A DNA stretch of 64,000 bases from Rhodoblastus sp963713695 (GCA_963713695.1 CAVQMU010000002.1:682001-746000), one strand, 5' to 3'. Positions 19,731-28,643 are shown, numbered from the stretch's first letter. Notes: generated by a model not told the origin, from the letters alone. Numbers and translations are program-made.

Positions 19731-20237
19731 TCACTCCCCCGCCTTGCCCCTCAACGCCCTTGCCCCCAGCCGCACCAGCGCCTTGTGCAAATCCTCGTCG
19801 GTCACGCCTTCCGCCGCCTTTTCGGCCTCCGCGATCGCCTCGGCATCGGGTGGTTCTATGCGCGGCGCCTTCTTGCTCTTGGTCAGCGGCCCCTGCCGGA
19901 GCGCGAGCCGCCCCACCGCGCGCCAGCCGAGATGGGCGTTGACGCGCTCGATCAATTGCTGCGCCATGTGCTGGACTTCCACGGCCATGCCGCCGGTCAC
20001 GCGTAGCACGAGGGTCGCTGGCTCGATCGGGGAATCGGGATGGCTCTGGACGGGGCGCGCCGACCATTGCAATTTGATCGGCTCGCTGCAGGCGGCGAGT
20101 CTTTCGCCGACAATGTCGTCCCAGTGCAGGATAAGGCTCGACTGGCCAAAACCCTGTTTGGCCAGCACGGGATCAACCGCGCCGGAGACGAGATCGGCGA
20201 GCGGGACGGGGAATGACTTCTTTTTGAACGGCGCCAT
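19731..20237 (-). CDS. DUF721 (DciA-like) protein
   Basis: 168 aa from ATG 20237 (MAPFKKKSFPVPLADLVSG); a longer upstream frame overlaps mutY and is not conserved. DUF721/DciA-type domains load the replicative helicase DnaB in many bacteria. The domain shows WDDIVGERLAACSEPI and L-rich strands, then a C-terminal Glu/Ala helix (AEAIAEAEKAAEGV). It is divergent from mutY with a 19-base gap, the classic rhizobial arrangement. Role in helicase loading is inferred by family only. Confidence 0.82.
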   Translation of the reverse strand: MAPFKKKSFPVPLADLVSGAVDPVLAKQGFGQSSLILHWDDIVGERLAACSEPIKLQWSARPVQSHPDSPIEPATLVLRVTGGMAVEVQHMAQQLIERVNAHLGWRAVGRLALRQGPLTKSKKAPRIEPPDAEAIAEAEKAAEGVTDEDLHKALVRLGARALRGKAGE

Positions 20238-20256
20238 GCGCCATTGTGGAAGAGCG

Positions 20257-21381
20257 ATGGGCAAAAGCAAGCTGCAAACCAATTCTTGCGCGAAATCCGT
20301 GCTCGACTGGTACGACCGCAACCGCCGGGACCTGCCCTGGCGCGCGAGGAGGGGCAAAAAACCCGACCCTTACGCGGTCTGGCTGTCGGAAGTCATGCTG
20401 CAGCAGACGACGGTCGCTGCGGTCGCCGCCTATTACCGCAAATTCCTGGCGCTCTGGCCCGGGGTCGCGGATCTCGCGGCGGCGCCGGTCGAGGCGGTGA
20501 TGCAGGCCTGGGCAGGGCTCGGCTATTACTCGCGGGCGCGCAACCTTCACGCCTGCGCGCAGAAAATTGTCGCGGAATTTGGCGGCCGCTTTCCCGATGG
20601 GGTCGCCGACCTGCTGAAACTTCCCGGCGTCGGTCCCTACACGGCGGCGGCCATCGCCGCCATCGCCTTCGACCGCAAGGCGACGGTCGTTGACGGCAAC
20701 ATAGAGCGGGTCGTCGCGCGAAAATTGGCGCTGGAGACCGAATTGCCCGCCGCCAAGAAGGAAATCTCCGCCTTTATCGGAGCCGTCACGCCGGACAGGA
20801 GACCCGGCGATTTCGCGCAGGGCCTGATGGACCTTGGCGCGGGCGTCTGCACGCCGAGAAATCCCTCCTGCCTGCTTTGCCCGCTGAGCGAGGATTGCAA
20901 AGGCTTTGCAATCGGCAGGCCGGAGGATTTTCCGCGCAAGGCGAAAAAAAAGCCGCGTCCCCTTCGGCGCGGCGCGATTTTTTACCTGCGGCGCGGCGAC
21001 GGCGCCGTGCTGACGCGGACGCGCCCGCCGCGCGGACTGCTTGGCGGCATGGTCGAGTTCTGCGGCAGCGACTGGAAACACGAGCGCGGCGCGGACTGGG
21101 CGCAGCGGCGTTTCGGCAAGGACGTCCCAGACGCGCCAGCTGCCGGAGTCGTCTGGGCCCATGCCGGTGAAATCGAACATGTTTTCACGCATTTCGCCTT
21201 GAGCCTGAGCGTCTTCGTCGGCTCCGCGCACGGGGACGCGCGCGTTCCCGAAGACTGTCGCTGGCTCGACGCTACGGAAATGCGCAACGCCGCGCTGCCA
21301 AGCGTCATGCGAAAAGTTGAAGCGACGGCGCAGGCCTATCTCGCCGCTTCAGGCTTGTCAGCGGCGCGGAACCGGTCATGA
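20257..21381 (+). CDS. mutY: A/G-specific adenine glycosylase
   Basis: 374 aa from ATG 20257. Removes adenine mispaired with 8-oxoguanine. Visible parts: SEVMLQQT with the catalytic Glu, helix-hairpin-helix LLKLPGVGPYTAAAI, catalytic Asp region VVDGNIERVVAR, the iron-sulfur loop C-X6-C-X2-C-X5-C (CTPRNPSCLLCPLSEDC), and a C-terminal Nudix-like recognition domain with RGLLGGMVEF and HVFTHF. Much longer upstream extensions of this frame are antisense to DUF721 and were not used. Length and motifs are typical. Confidence 0.95.
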   Translation: MGKSKLQTNSCAKSVLDWYDRNRRDLPWRARRGKKPDPYAVWLSEVMLQQTTVAAVAAYYRKFLALWPGVADLAAAPVEAVMQAWAGLGYYSRARNLHACAQKIVAEFGGRFPDGVADLLKLPGVGPYTAAAIAAIAFDRKATVVDGNIERVVARKLALETELPAAKKEISAFIGAVTPDRRPGDFAQGLMDLGAGVCTPRNPSCLLCPLSEDCKGFAIGRPEDFPRKAKKKPRPLRRGAIFYLRRGDGAVLTRTRPPRGLLGGMVEFCGSDWKHERGADWAQRRFGKDVPDAPAAGVVWAHAGEIEHVFTHFALSLSVFVGSAHGDARVPEDCRWLDATEMRNAALPSVMRKVEATAQAYLAASGLSAARNRS

Positions 21382-21430
21382 TGCGTCGGGGCGTCGTATC
21401 GCGTGAATGGGTCGCATCCCGGAGCAGTCC

Positions 21431-21700
21431 ATGGGCAGGAAGCGTGGCGACAAGCCAGAAATCGAGCTGACCGAAGGGGCGATCCGCGTGATCTGGCGCG
21501 AGCGCATCCGCACCATCCTGCCCGCGCCCGCCCCGACCAATGCGGAGGAGGCGCCCGATTTCACTGTCGCCCTCGATGATCTCGTCTGCTGGGACCCCCC
21601 GAATGACGAAACCGAGATCGCAATGACCGAGTTGCAGATAATCCTCGAAGCGATAGACGAGGCCTTCGAAAAACTCGGACTCAGCGTCGAATACGAATGA
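21431..21700 (+). CDS. Small conserved acidic protein, unknown function
   Basis: 89 aa from ATG 21431 (MGRKRGDKPEIELTEGAIR); an earlier in-frame start at 21407 is possible. No signal or membrane segment. It has a basic N-terminus, a Pro/Ala linker (LPAPAPTNAEEAPDF) and an acidic helical C-terminus (MTELQIILEAIDEAFEKLG). Codon use is like its neighbours. I do not recognise the family. It lies between mutY and the zinc metallopeptidase gene on the same strand. Confidence 0.6.
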   Translation: MGRKRGDKPEIELTEGAIRVIWRERIRTILPAPAPTNAEEAPDFTVALDDLVCWDPPNDETEIAMTELQIILEAIDEAFEKLGLSVEYE

Positions 21701-21768
21701 ACGACGCCCTCCCCAAACGCTGCCGGGGCTGATAAGGCTCTGGTCAAGCCATCTGGAGACAACATGCG

Positions 21769-22686
21769 ATGAAATGGGAAGATTTTCGCCAGTCCGACAA
21801 TATCGAGGATCGCCGAGGCGACGATCAATATGCCGACGCCGGCGGCGGCGGCGGCGGTTTGGCCGGACTGGGCGCGTCCGGGCACCTCGGCCTCGGGACC
21901 ATCGTCGTGCTCGGCCTGATCGGCTATGCGCTCGGCATCGATCCGCGCGTGCTGATCGGCGGAGCGGAAATGGTCAGCAACATGAATTCCGGCGGGCAGC
22001 AGCAGCAGATGCAGCGCGCCGCGCCCTCGCGTCCGGCCGGCCAGAACGACCAGATGCGCCATTTCGTCGCCGCGATCCTCGCCGAAAACGAGGATGTCTG
22101 GAAGGACGTGCTGCCGCAGCAGAAGGGCGTGCGCTTCACGCCGGCGACGGTCGTGATGTTCAACGGGGCCACGCAATCGGGCTGCGGCACGGCGCAATCG
22201 GCGATGGGGCCTTTCTACTGCCCTGACGACAAGAAAATCTACCTCGACACGTCGTTCTTCAAGGACATGCAGACCAAATTCGGCGGCGGCGGCGATTTCG
22301 CCTACGCCTATGTGATCTCCCATGAAATGGGCCATCACATCCAGGACCTGCTGGGCATTCTCCCGAAAATGCAGGCGGCGCAGCAGAACGCGTCGTCCAA
22401 GGCGCAGGCCAACGCCATTTCGGTGCGCATTGAATTGCAGGCGGATTGCCTCGCCGGGGTCTGGGCGGCCAACGCCAACCAGAAATGGCAGGTGATCGAG
22501 CCGGGCGACATCGAGAAGGCGATCAACACCGCCCAGTCGATCGGCGACGACCGCCTGCAGCAGTCGGCGCGCGGCTATGCCGTGCCGGATTCATTTACCC
22601 ATGGCACCTCGGCGGAACGGGTGAGCTGGCTGCAGCGTGGCTTGCAATCCGGCCAGATCGACAGCTGCAACACTTTCGCGCAGTGA
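21769..22686 (+). CDS. ypfJ: Neutral zinc metallopeptidase (YpfJ family)
   Basis: 305 aa. Residues 1-30 carry the family start MKWEDFRQSDNIEDRRG and a Gly tract. One membrane segment lies at about 42-58, placing the enzyme in the periplasm. The zinc motif HEMGHH is at residues 185-190, preceded by YVISH and followed by ELQADCLAGVWA, which supplies the third ligand Glu. The C-terminus has SFTHGTSAERVSWLQRG, a family signature. Substrates are unknown. It is intact and of normal length. Confidence 0.92.
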   Translation: MKWEDFRQSDNIEDRRGDDQYADAGGGGGGLAGLGASGHLGLGTIVVLGLIGYALGIDPRVLIGGAEMVSNMNSGGQQQQMQRAAPSRPAGQNDQMRHFVAAILAENEDVWKDVLPQQKGVRFTPATVVMFNGATQSGCGTAQSAMGPFYCPDDKKIYLDTSFFKDMQTKFGGGGDFAYAYVISHEMGHHIQDLLGILPKMQAAQQNASSKAQANAISVRIELQADCLAGVWAANANQKWQVIEPGDIEKAINTAQSIGDDRLQQSARGYAVPDSFTHGTSAERVSWLQRGLQSGQIDSCNTFAQ

Positions 22687-22695
22687 CGTGACAGG

Positions 22696-23130
22696 TCAGG
22701 CGCTTGGCGGCGTAAAACCCGCCGGCGCCAGTTCAAAGCCGGAAAATTCGAATGCCGGCGCGACGACGCAGGCGACAAGGCTCCAGCGCCCGAGACTTTG
22801 CGCGGCCTGCCAGCCGCCTTTCGGCACAACCGCCTGCAGAACCTCGCCCGCGCCGAGATCGGGGCCAAGCCGCAGCGACTCCCCGGCAAGATCGAGCCGC
22901 AGTGGCGCGCCCGCCTGCCAGAGCCAGATTTCTGCCGCATCCACCCTGTGCCAATGTGAGCTTTCGCCGTCCGCCAGCAGGAACAATATGCTCGTGGCGG
23001 CGCCGCGACCGCCGCCCGCGGGAAGGTCGCGCCATGTTTCGCGATAGGCGCCGCCCTCGGGATGCGGCGCGAGCCCGAGCATTTTTCGCACTGTTGCGGC
23101 GTCGAGACTGGCGTCGCGGAGATCGGTCAT
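22696..23130 (-). CDS. DUF985 cupin-like protein
   Basis: 144 aa. Signature LAPHPEGGAYRETWR near residues 20-34, then TSILFLLADGESSHWHRVDAAEIW and a second-cupin stretch (GGWQAAQSLGRWSLVACVVAPAFEFSGF, shown here only as family context). These are the conserved parts of the DUF985 cupin fold, a single beta-barrel of unknown substrate. It begins 3 bases after the stop of the upstream minus-strand gene, so the two form an operon. Confidence 0.82.
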   Translation of the reverse strand: MTDLRDASLDAATVRKMLGLAPHPEGGAYRETWRDLPAGGGRGAATSILFLLADGESSHWHRVDAAEIWLWQAGAPLRLDLAGESLRLGPDLGAGEVLQAVVPKGGWQAAQSLGRWSLVACVVAPAFEFSGFELAPAGFTPPSA

Positions 23131-23133
23131 CGT

Positions 23134-23661
23134 TCAGACCAGTTTCTGGGCGCGCACATCAAGCGCGCGCCGGATCTTTGCGTGGCGGATGACATCGGCG
23201 AGGTCGCGCGGCGCGGCGCCGTTCAGGGTCGAACGGACCACGAGCGCGCCCACGGGCTGGGCGAACCCGGGCGCGAGGCGGGTGAAAAAAGAATGCGGCG
23301 CGCGCCGCAACAGCGCGCCACGAAAAAGATCGGCCTCGCGCAAAATGTCGCCGGCTTCGTCGACGAAGCCGCTTGGCGGCGCATATCCGCCTTCGACGAT
23401 GAAACAGATATCGCCGCGCATTCGCCCCAAGCCGAGCGACAACGCCTGCTGCGCTGTGGAAGTCTCGATGAAGTCGCAGCCGGCGTGGTCGGCGAGAACG
23501 GCAAGGTGCTCGCCCTCGGGTCCGGCGATCGCGACATCGCGCAAGATGCCTTCGACCGCGGCGCGCACCAGCGCGGACAGCGAGCGCGCCACAGCTTCCG
23601 AGGCGCGGGGAACGCTCTTGCCTGCAACGAGCGAAGGGGAAAGGACGAGGGCCGAAATCAT
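23134..23661 (-). CDS. Conserved hypothetical protein, nucleotidyl/glycosyltransferase-like
   Basis: 175 aa, no signal peptide. The N-terminal pattern (MISALVLSPSLV, then LSALVRAAVEGILRDVAIAG, LAVLADHAGC) and MRGDICFIVEGGYAP recall GT-A/NTP-transferase Rossmann-like proteins of Rhizobiales, but no DXD motif is evident, so I make no functional call. It is first of the two-gene operon with the DUF985 gene and divergent from the radical SAM gene, sharing the LexA-box intergenic region. Confidence 0.55.
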   Translation of the reverse strand: MISALVLSPSLVAGKSVPRASEAVARSLSALVRAAVEGILRDVAIAGPEGEHLAVLADHAGCDFIETSTAQQALSLGLGRMRGDICFIVEGGYAPPSGFVDEAGDILREADLFRGALLRRAPHSFFTRLAPGFAQPVGALVVRSTLNGAAPRDLADVIRHAKIRRALDVRAQKLV

Positions 23662-23718
23662 CAGCCTGCTTTAGCTTTTTTCTGTCAGCGAGGCAAAGTG
23701 CCTTGACAAAAGGTTAAT

Positions 23719-23733
23719 GTTCTTTATTTGTTC
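23719..23733. promoter_or_regulatory. LexA (SOS) box, alphaproteobacterial type
   Basis: An exact GTTC-N7-GTTC match (N7 = TTTATTT), the known alphaproteobacterial LexA operator. It lies 11-25 bases after a TTGACA element at 23703, in the divergent promoter region between a hypothetical gene and the radical SAM gene, so LexA binding would block a promoter there. Confidence 0.65.
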
Positions 23734-23762
23734 TTACCTGATTTCTCACGCGCGAGGCGGCG

Positions 23763-24883
23763 ATGGCCCCGTCGGCAACTTCTTCGCAAGCTCCAAAATC
23801 TCCCGCGACTGGCGAGGCGGCGCCCCGGCGCGACGTCGCGGGCGCGCGGCGACCGGCAACGCCAGCGGGCGCTACGAGCCGCATGCTCGGGTCGATCTCG
23901 ACGACGGCTGGGGCTCGCTCGAACAATTGCCGCCATTCAAGACGCAGGTGACGCATGAAAAGCCGAAAAAGCTGATCACCCGCAACGAGTCCCCGGATAT
24001 AGGCTTCGACCGGTCGATCAATCCCTATCGCGGCTGCGAGCACGGCTGCGTCTATTGTTTCGCCCGGCCGACCCACGCTTACCTCGGCCTTTCGCCGGGA
24101 CTCGATTTCGAGAGCCGGCTGTTCGTCAAGGACGATGCGGCCGCTCTGCTGCGCCGCGAGCTTTCAGCCCCGGATTACCAGCCAAAGACCATGGCCTTGG
24201 GGACGAATACCGATCCCTACCAGCCGATCGAGCGGGAGCATCGCGTCATGCGCGCGATCCTGGAGGTGCTGGCGGCGGCCAATCATCCCGTCGCCATCGT
24301 CACGAAGAGCGCGCTGGTCCTGCGCGATCTCGACCTGCTCGGGCCGATGGCGGCAAAGGGCCTCGCCAAGGTCGCTGTTTCCGTAACCACGCTTGACCGG
24401 GAACTGGCGCGGGCGATGGAGCCGCGCGCCTCGACGCCGCAACGCCGGATCGATGCTATAGAGAAGCTCAGCCAGGCGGGCGTGCCTGCAATGGTCATGG
24501 TCGCGCCGGTCATCCCCGGCGTCACCGATCACGAGATCGAGGCGATCCTGGCCCGCGCCCATGCGGCGGGGGCAAGCGAGGCGGCCTATATCCTGTTGCG
24601 CCTGCCTCTGGAGACCCAGGATATTTTCGGCCATTGGCTGATCGAGAATTTTCCCGACAAATATCGGAAGGTGATGGAGCTGGTTCGCTCCACCCGCGAG
24701 GGCAAGCTCTACGATTCCGCCTGGGGCAAGCGCATGACGGGAACCGGCCCCTACGCGTGGATGCTCGGCAGGCGATTTGAGCTGGCCTGTGAAAAAATCG
24801 GCTTTGGCAAGCAGAAGGCGCGGCTGCGCACCGACCTGTTCCTGCGTCCCGAGGGCGGCGGCGTCCAGCTGAGCCTGTTCTGA
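23763..24883 (+). CDS. PA0069/Rv2578c-family radical SAM protein (SPL-like)
   Basis: About 370-388 aa. Radical SAM family related to spore photoproduct lyase. The cluster motif CEHGCVYC follows NPYRG; the conserved ALGTNTDPYQPIER, IVTKSALVLRDLDLL and MVAPVIPGVTDHEIEAIL come next, then GTGPYAWMLGRRFE. The uninterrupted frame begins at 23717, inside the LexA box, so that start is unlikely. ATG 23763 (MAPSATSSQAPKS) is better placed but needs a one-base change near 23840 to join the conserved frame. The reaction is unknown; SOS control suggests a DNA-damage role. Confidence 0.85.
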
Positions 24884-24887
24884 GGTC

Positions 24888-25745
24888 TCAGCTCTTGCCG
24901 GCGAGGCGATAGGGATAGGGCGTGAAACGCGCCGTCAGCAGGATGGGCGCCGCCCCCCGGATCAATAGTCTCTCGCCTGATACGAAAAGGGTTGGCGGCT
25001 GCACAGGCAGGATGGCTGGCGGCAAGTCGATCGGCTTTTCGATTGCCGGCGACGAGATCGGGGCAGGGCTCGCAGCCACGGAGGAGGCGACCTGCACCGG
25101 CTTGACCTCCGGCGCGGCAATCGATGTCGGCGACTGCGGGGCGATGGCTGGCGGCGTCGCTCGGCTGGCCAGCTGGACTTGTGGCGGCTGGATGGGCGAG
25201 GGCCGCGCCTTCACGCGCTGGATCCTGACCTGCGCTCCTGTCGCCGGCGAAGAATGCGTCGATGAATTGGGCGTCAGCGGCGCGATTAGGCTGGAAAAAG
25301 TGTTGGAGACCGGATTTTCCGGCGGGTTCTCCTTGATCTTGGCGCGCGCCAGCATGATCTCCGGCTGGCGCGGAGTTCCACATTCCCGAACGCCCAGACG
25401 GATCAGCTCTGATCCGGTGAGAGACTTGTAATTGCGGGTCAATTCGCCGAGGCGCGCTCGCACCGCGGCGGGATAGGCCGCCATCAACGCCTGCGAAACT
25501 TCCTCGTTGGCGACTTTGGTGATCGGGTTATAAGCCTTGTGGAACTTGAGGACGCTGGAGGGATAGACGCAGACATTGGGCAGGCTCAGCGCCAGCGTGC
25601 AGGCAGAACGGCATTCGTGCAGGCGCACCTCGCGCCCGCTGCCGAGATAGGCTGCCGTCTGCGCCGCATATTCGCTGACATAGCCGCCGACGTCCTTCAT
25701 CACCACGACGGGCGCGTCACCGGGCGGGGGCTGAAGATAGCTCAT
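24888..25745 (-). CDS. ClpP/crotonase-fold hypothetical protein with Pro/Ala-rich tail
   Basis: 285 aa. Residues 10-130 look like a ClpP-type fold: oxyanion-like GGYVSEYAAQTAAYL, a nucleophile-like serine in ECRSACTLALSL, and a histidine in SSVLKFHKAYNP. From about residue 145 the protein is a Pro/Ala/Ser-rich linker (QPPQVQLASRATPPAIAPQS) ending in a short basic segment. The annotated start lacks a clear signal peptide. It could be a periplasmic or cytosolic serine hydrolase; activity is not proven. It is convergent with the radical SAM gene, 4 bases apart. Confidence 0.55.
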   Translation of the reverse strand: MSYLQPPPGDAPVVVMKDVGGYVSEYAAQTAAYLGSGREVRLHECRSACTLALSLPNVCVYPSSVLKFHKAYNPITKVANEEVSQALMAAYPAAVRARLGELTRNYKSLTGSELIRLGVRECGTPRQPEIMLARAKIKENPPENPVSNTFSSLIAPLTPNSSTHSSPATGAQVRIQRVKARPSPIQPPQVQLASRATPPAIAPQSPTSIAAPEVKPVQVASSVAASPAPISSPAIEKPIDLPPAILPVQPPTLFVSGERLLIRGAAPILLTARFTPYPYRLAGKS

Positions 25746-25845
25746 GAGCGGCGCTTGTCTCCGAGGGGGTGCTGATGCGAGCTTTGTTGCAACAGGGTAA
25801 AGGCTTGATTAAGGCAAGATGCCGAAAAATTGATGGAACCGCCCC

Positions 25846-26870
25846 TTGACCTCAAAAACGATCCGGCCTGACGACCTGCGCTTCTCCGTCGCGCCGATGA
25901 TGGATTGGACGGATCGACATTATCGCGTTCTTGCGCGCCTGCATTCGCGCCGGGCCCGGCTTTACACGGAAATGGTCACATCGGCGGCGGTCGTGCATGG
26001 CGACCGCGAGCGCCTGCTTGGCTTTGACGCCTGCGAGCATCCGCTCGCGGTCCAGCTTGGCGGCTCCGACCCGCCCCAGCTGGCGCGCGCCGCCGCAATT
26101 TGCGCGGAATTTCGCCTATGACGAGATCAATCTCAACATTGGTTGCCCCTCCGATCGCGTGCAGAACGGGGCCTTCGGCGCCTGCCTGATGCGCGAGCCC
26201 GACCTCGTCGCGCGCTTGCGTTTCGGCGATGAAGGAGGCCGTCGATCTGCCGGTTACTGTCAAATGCCGGATCGGCGTCGACGAGCAGGAGCCGCGCGAG
26301 GCGCTTTTCGCCATGGCCCGGGCGCTGGCTGCGGCAGGTGTCGACGCCCTTGTCGTCCATGCGCGCAAGGCCTGGCTCAAGGGCCTGTCGCCCAAGGAAA
26401 ATCGCGATGTTCCGCCGCTGGACTATGCGCTTGTGCATGAATTGAAGCAGGCTTTTCCCGAACTCCCCATCGCCATCAACGGCGGTTTTGAAACGATCGA
26501 GGCCGTTCGCGCGCAGCTTGGCCATGTCGACGGCGTGATGGTTGGCCGCGCCGCCTATCACAATCTCTCCTTTTTGCAGCATGTGGACCCCGAGCTTTTC
26601 GGCGCGCCCGCGCCTTACGAGAACACGCGCGCCGCGACCCTCGCCTTTCTTCCCTATATCGAGGCCAGGCTTTCGCAGGGCGCGCGGCTTGGCGACATGA
26701 CGCGCCACATGCTCGGCCTTTTCGCCGGACGCCCCGGGGCGCGGGCTTTTCGCCGCCATCTTGCTATCCATGCGGTCAAGCGCGGCGCCGACGCGCGCAC
26801 GGTCGAGGACGCCCTGGACCTCGTCGACCAGCCCTCGGTTGTTGCGTCGACCGTTGCATTACCAACGTAA
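25846..26870 (+). CDS. dusA: tRNA-dihydrouridine synthase A (two frameshifts)
   Basis: FMN enzyme reducing uridines in the tRNA D-loop. The N-terminal part has FSVAPMMDWTDRHYR and AVQLGGSDPPQLARAA; the middle part, in another frame, has YDEINLNIGCPSDRVQNGAFGACL (catalytic Cys in GCPS); the last part has VTVKCRIGVDE, VHARKAWLKGLSPKENR and INGGFET. Joining them needs removal of one base in TTT 26110-26112 and one near 26217-26224. About 340 aa after repair, normal length. The start may be TTG 25846. Sequence error or pseudogene. Confidence 0.85.
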
Positions 26871-27066
26871 ACAATAGAATTGTTTGCAACCTTTAAAGAC
26901 GCAATTTTCCAGCGCAAGCATCGGCTTGGAAAAAATCGGATCCAATTGTTCGAAGGCTGCAATCTGTTAAGGCTTGTCCCCTAATGTGCAAACGTTCGGC
27001 CGTTGTCGCGCAAAAGCGATGAGCGGTAAGTGAAGGCCCGGGCGTCGCTCCGGGAGGGGAAAAGTG

Positions 27067-27228
27067 ATGGCTCTCTGGTCGCGGTTCTTGAGGGATGAGC
27101 GTGGAACGACGGCGATGGAATATGCCTTCATCGCGGGTATCGTATCGGTCGGCCTCATCGTCTCGTTCAATGCGATCGGCTTGAAAACGAGCAACAAGTT
27201 CATCCCGGTTTCAAACGGATTGAACTGA
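27067..27228 (+). CDS. Orphan Flp/Fap-type pilin
   Basis: 53 aa. A short cytosolic leader (MALWSRFLRDERG), then the Flp pilin core TTAMEYAFIAGIVSVGLIV with the conserved Glu-Tyr pair after which the hydrophobic helix begins, and a short polar tail. Flp pilins build Tad adhesion pili. No tad or cpa assembly genes lie in the window, so the rest of the machine must be elsewhere if it is used. A purine-rich RBS (GGGAGGGGAAAAG) precedes the start. Confidence 0.82.
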   Translation: MALWSRFLRDERGTTAMEYAFIAGIVSVGLIVSFNAIGLKTSNKFIPVSNGLN

Positions 27229-27429
27229 AAAGGGCGATGCGCCCGGCTTGGCGGATTCGCGATCCGTTCGAGCTGCAAGGCCCTGCATGATCGTCTGATG
27301 CTCCGCTTCCGACATCAAGCCCCAGCCCGCGATCTCCTCGCGCGTGCGGCCGCAGCCCGCACAAAATCCGGTTTCCTTGTCAATTCCGCAGAGATTTATA
27401 CAGGGCGTGCTTGGTTTTTGCTTGCTCAT
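27211..27429 (-). CDS. DUF1289 Cys-rich small protein
   Basis: 72 aa from ATG 27429. The N-terminal TPCINLCGIDKETGFCAGCGRT is the DUF1289 signature, with four cysteines likely to bind zinc or iron; EEIAGWGLMSEAE follows. The C-terminal 18 codons overlap the 3' end of the convergent Flp pilin gene. The start lies 11 bases after the cobS stop, so it is probably in the cobS operon. Molecular role unknown. Confidence 0.82.
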   Translation of the reverse strand: MSKQKPSTPCINLCGIDKETGFCAGCGRTREEIAGWGLMSEAEHQTIMQGLAARTDRESAKPGASPFSVQSV

Positions 27430-27440
27430 GCTTTCCCCGC

Positions 27441-28214
27441 TCACCCCTGCGCACCGGCAAAGACCATCAAGACCATTATTTCCGCGATCTGCTGCGCCGC
27501 GCCCGCGACATCGCCGGTCTGGCCGCCGATCTGCGCGCGCGCCAGAGCACAGAGACCAGAAGTCGCCACCGCGGCCAGCAGGAGCGCGCAAAGGCAGGCC
27601 ATGAGCGAAAAGCCGCCAAGCCAGGGCAACAAAGCCAAAGCCAAGGTCAGGGCGAAGGCAGGCCTCGCAACGGCCATGTTCAGGCCTCCCGCCGCCTGCC
27701 CTGCGCCGTCGGGCCGCGCCGGCGGCAGCAGGACGAGAGGCGCCAGGCAGGCGGCGCGCGAAATCGCGCCGGCCGCCACCATCGCAAGCAAAGCTCCGCC
27801 CGGCGCGGGCGCTAGCGCCGCAAGGCTTGAGGCGCGCAAGCCGATGCTGAGCACCAGCGCGAGTGCGCCATAGGCGCCGATCCTGCTGTCGCGCATGATC
27901 TCAAGTTTTTTTTCGCGCGAAAAGCCGCCCCCGAAGCCATCGGCCACATCCGCCAGCCCGTCCTCGTGCAGCCCGCCGGATAAAAGCGCGCCCGCGATGA
28001 GCGCGACGAAGGCGGCGACGAGCGGCGGCTCGCCCCAATGCAGGGCGAGCACGAAGGGCAGGGCGGCGAACAGTCCGAGCACGGCGCCGGCGACGGGCGC
28101 CATGCGCATGCCCGCGGGGAAATGCGCGTCGCCCGCGGCGACAGGCAGCGGCAGGCGCGAGAAAAAGCGCAGGCTTGCCTTGAGATCGGCGATGCTCTCC
28201 TGAAGGGGACCCAT
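27441..28214 (-). CDS. cobS: Adenosylcobinamide-GDP ribazoletransferase
   Basis: 257 aa from ATG 28214 (MGPLQESIADLKASLRFFSRLP). The last step of cobalamin nucleotide-loop assembly, joining adenosylcobinamide-GDP and alpha-ribazole at the inner membrane. The family motif SGGLHEDGLADVADGFGGG holds the metal-binding acidic residues, followed by RDSRIGAYGALAL and five to six hydrophobic helices. The C-terminal QIGGQTGDVAGAAQQIAE is conserved. An earlier frame start at 28313 is not conserved. It is flanked by the DUF971 and DUF1289 genes on the same strand; no other cob gene is present. Confidence 0.9.
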   Translation of the reverse strand: MGPLQESIADLKASLRFFSRLPLPVAAGDAHFPAGMRMAPVAGAVLGLFAALPFVLALHWGEPPLVAAFVALIAGALLSGGLHEDGLADVADGFGGGFSREKKLEIMRDSRIGAYGALALVLSIGLRASSLAALAPAPGGALLAMVAAGAISRAACLAPLVLLPPARPDGAGQAAGGLNMAVARPAFALTLALALLPWLGGFSLMACLCALLLAAVATSGLCALARAQIGGQTGDVAGAAQQIAEIMVLMVFAGAQG

Positions 28215-28222
28215 TGGGCGGC

Positions 28223-28588
28223 TCAGCGATACAGGTTTTTTGCGGCGAGTTCGTTGAGATAGGCCTGCCAGAGTTGTGGCTGCCGCGCGCCGAGTTCGAA
28301 CAGATAGTCCCAAGTGAAGAAACCGCTGTCGTGCATGTCGTCGAAGACCAGCCGCACGGCATAATTGCCGACCGGCTCCGTGCTGAGGATGGCGACGTTC
28401 TTCTTGCCCGCGACGGTCACCTTCTGTCCGGGCCCGTGTCCCTGCACCTCCGCGCTAGGGCTGCTGACGCGCAAGAATTCAGCAGGCAGCGCGAAAGTCT
28501 CGCCGCTTTCGAAGGTTGCCTCCAGCACGCGTCCCTGTTCGGCGAGCCGAATCGCGGTCGGCCAATGCTCCTCGCTGGTCATATTCAC
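28223..28588 (-). CDS. DUF971 protein
   Basis: 121 aa. Domain like the N-terminus of gamma-butyrobetaine hydroxylase (DUF971): FALPAEFLRVSSPSAEVQGHG, then VGNYAVRLVFDDMHDSGFFTWDYL. Often found singly near Fe-S or Moco genes; function unknown. It ends 8 bases before the cobS start, so it probably heads the DUF971-cobS-DUF1289 operon. It is divergent from moaA; ATG 28582 is an alternative start. Confidence 0.88.
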   Translation of the reverse strand: MNMTSEEHWPTAIRLAEQGRVLEATFESGETFALPAEFLRVSSPSAEVQGHGPGQKVTVAGKKNVAILSTEPVGNYAVRLVFDDMHDSGFFTWDYLFELGARQPQLWQAYLNELAAKNLYR

Positions 28589-28643
28589 CCCACTCCTTGC
28601 GGAAAATCCTGTTCGCGCGCCCGAAGACGCCTATATAGAGCCT

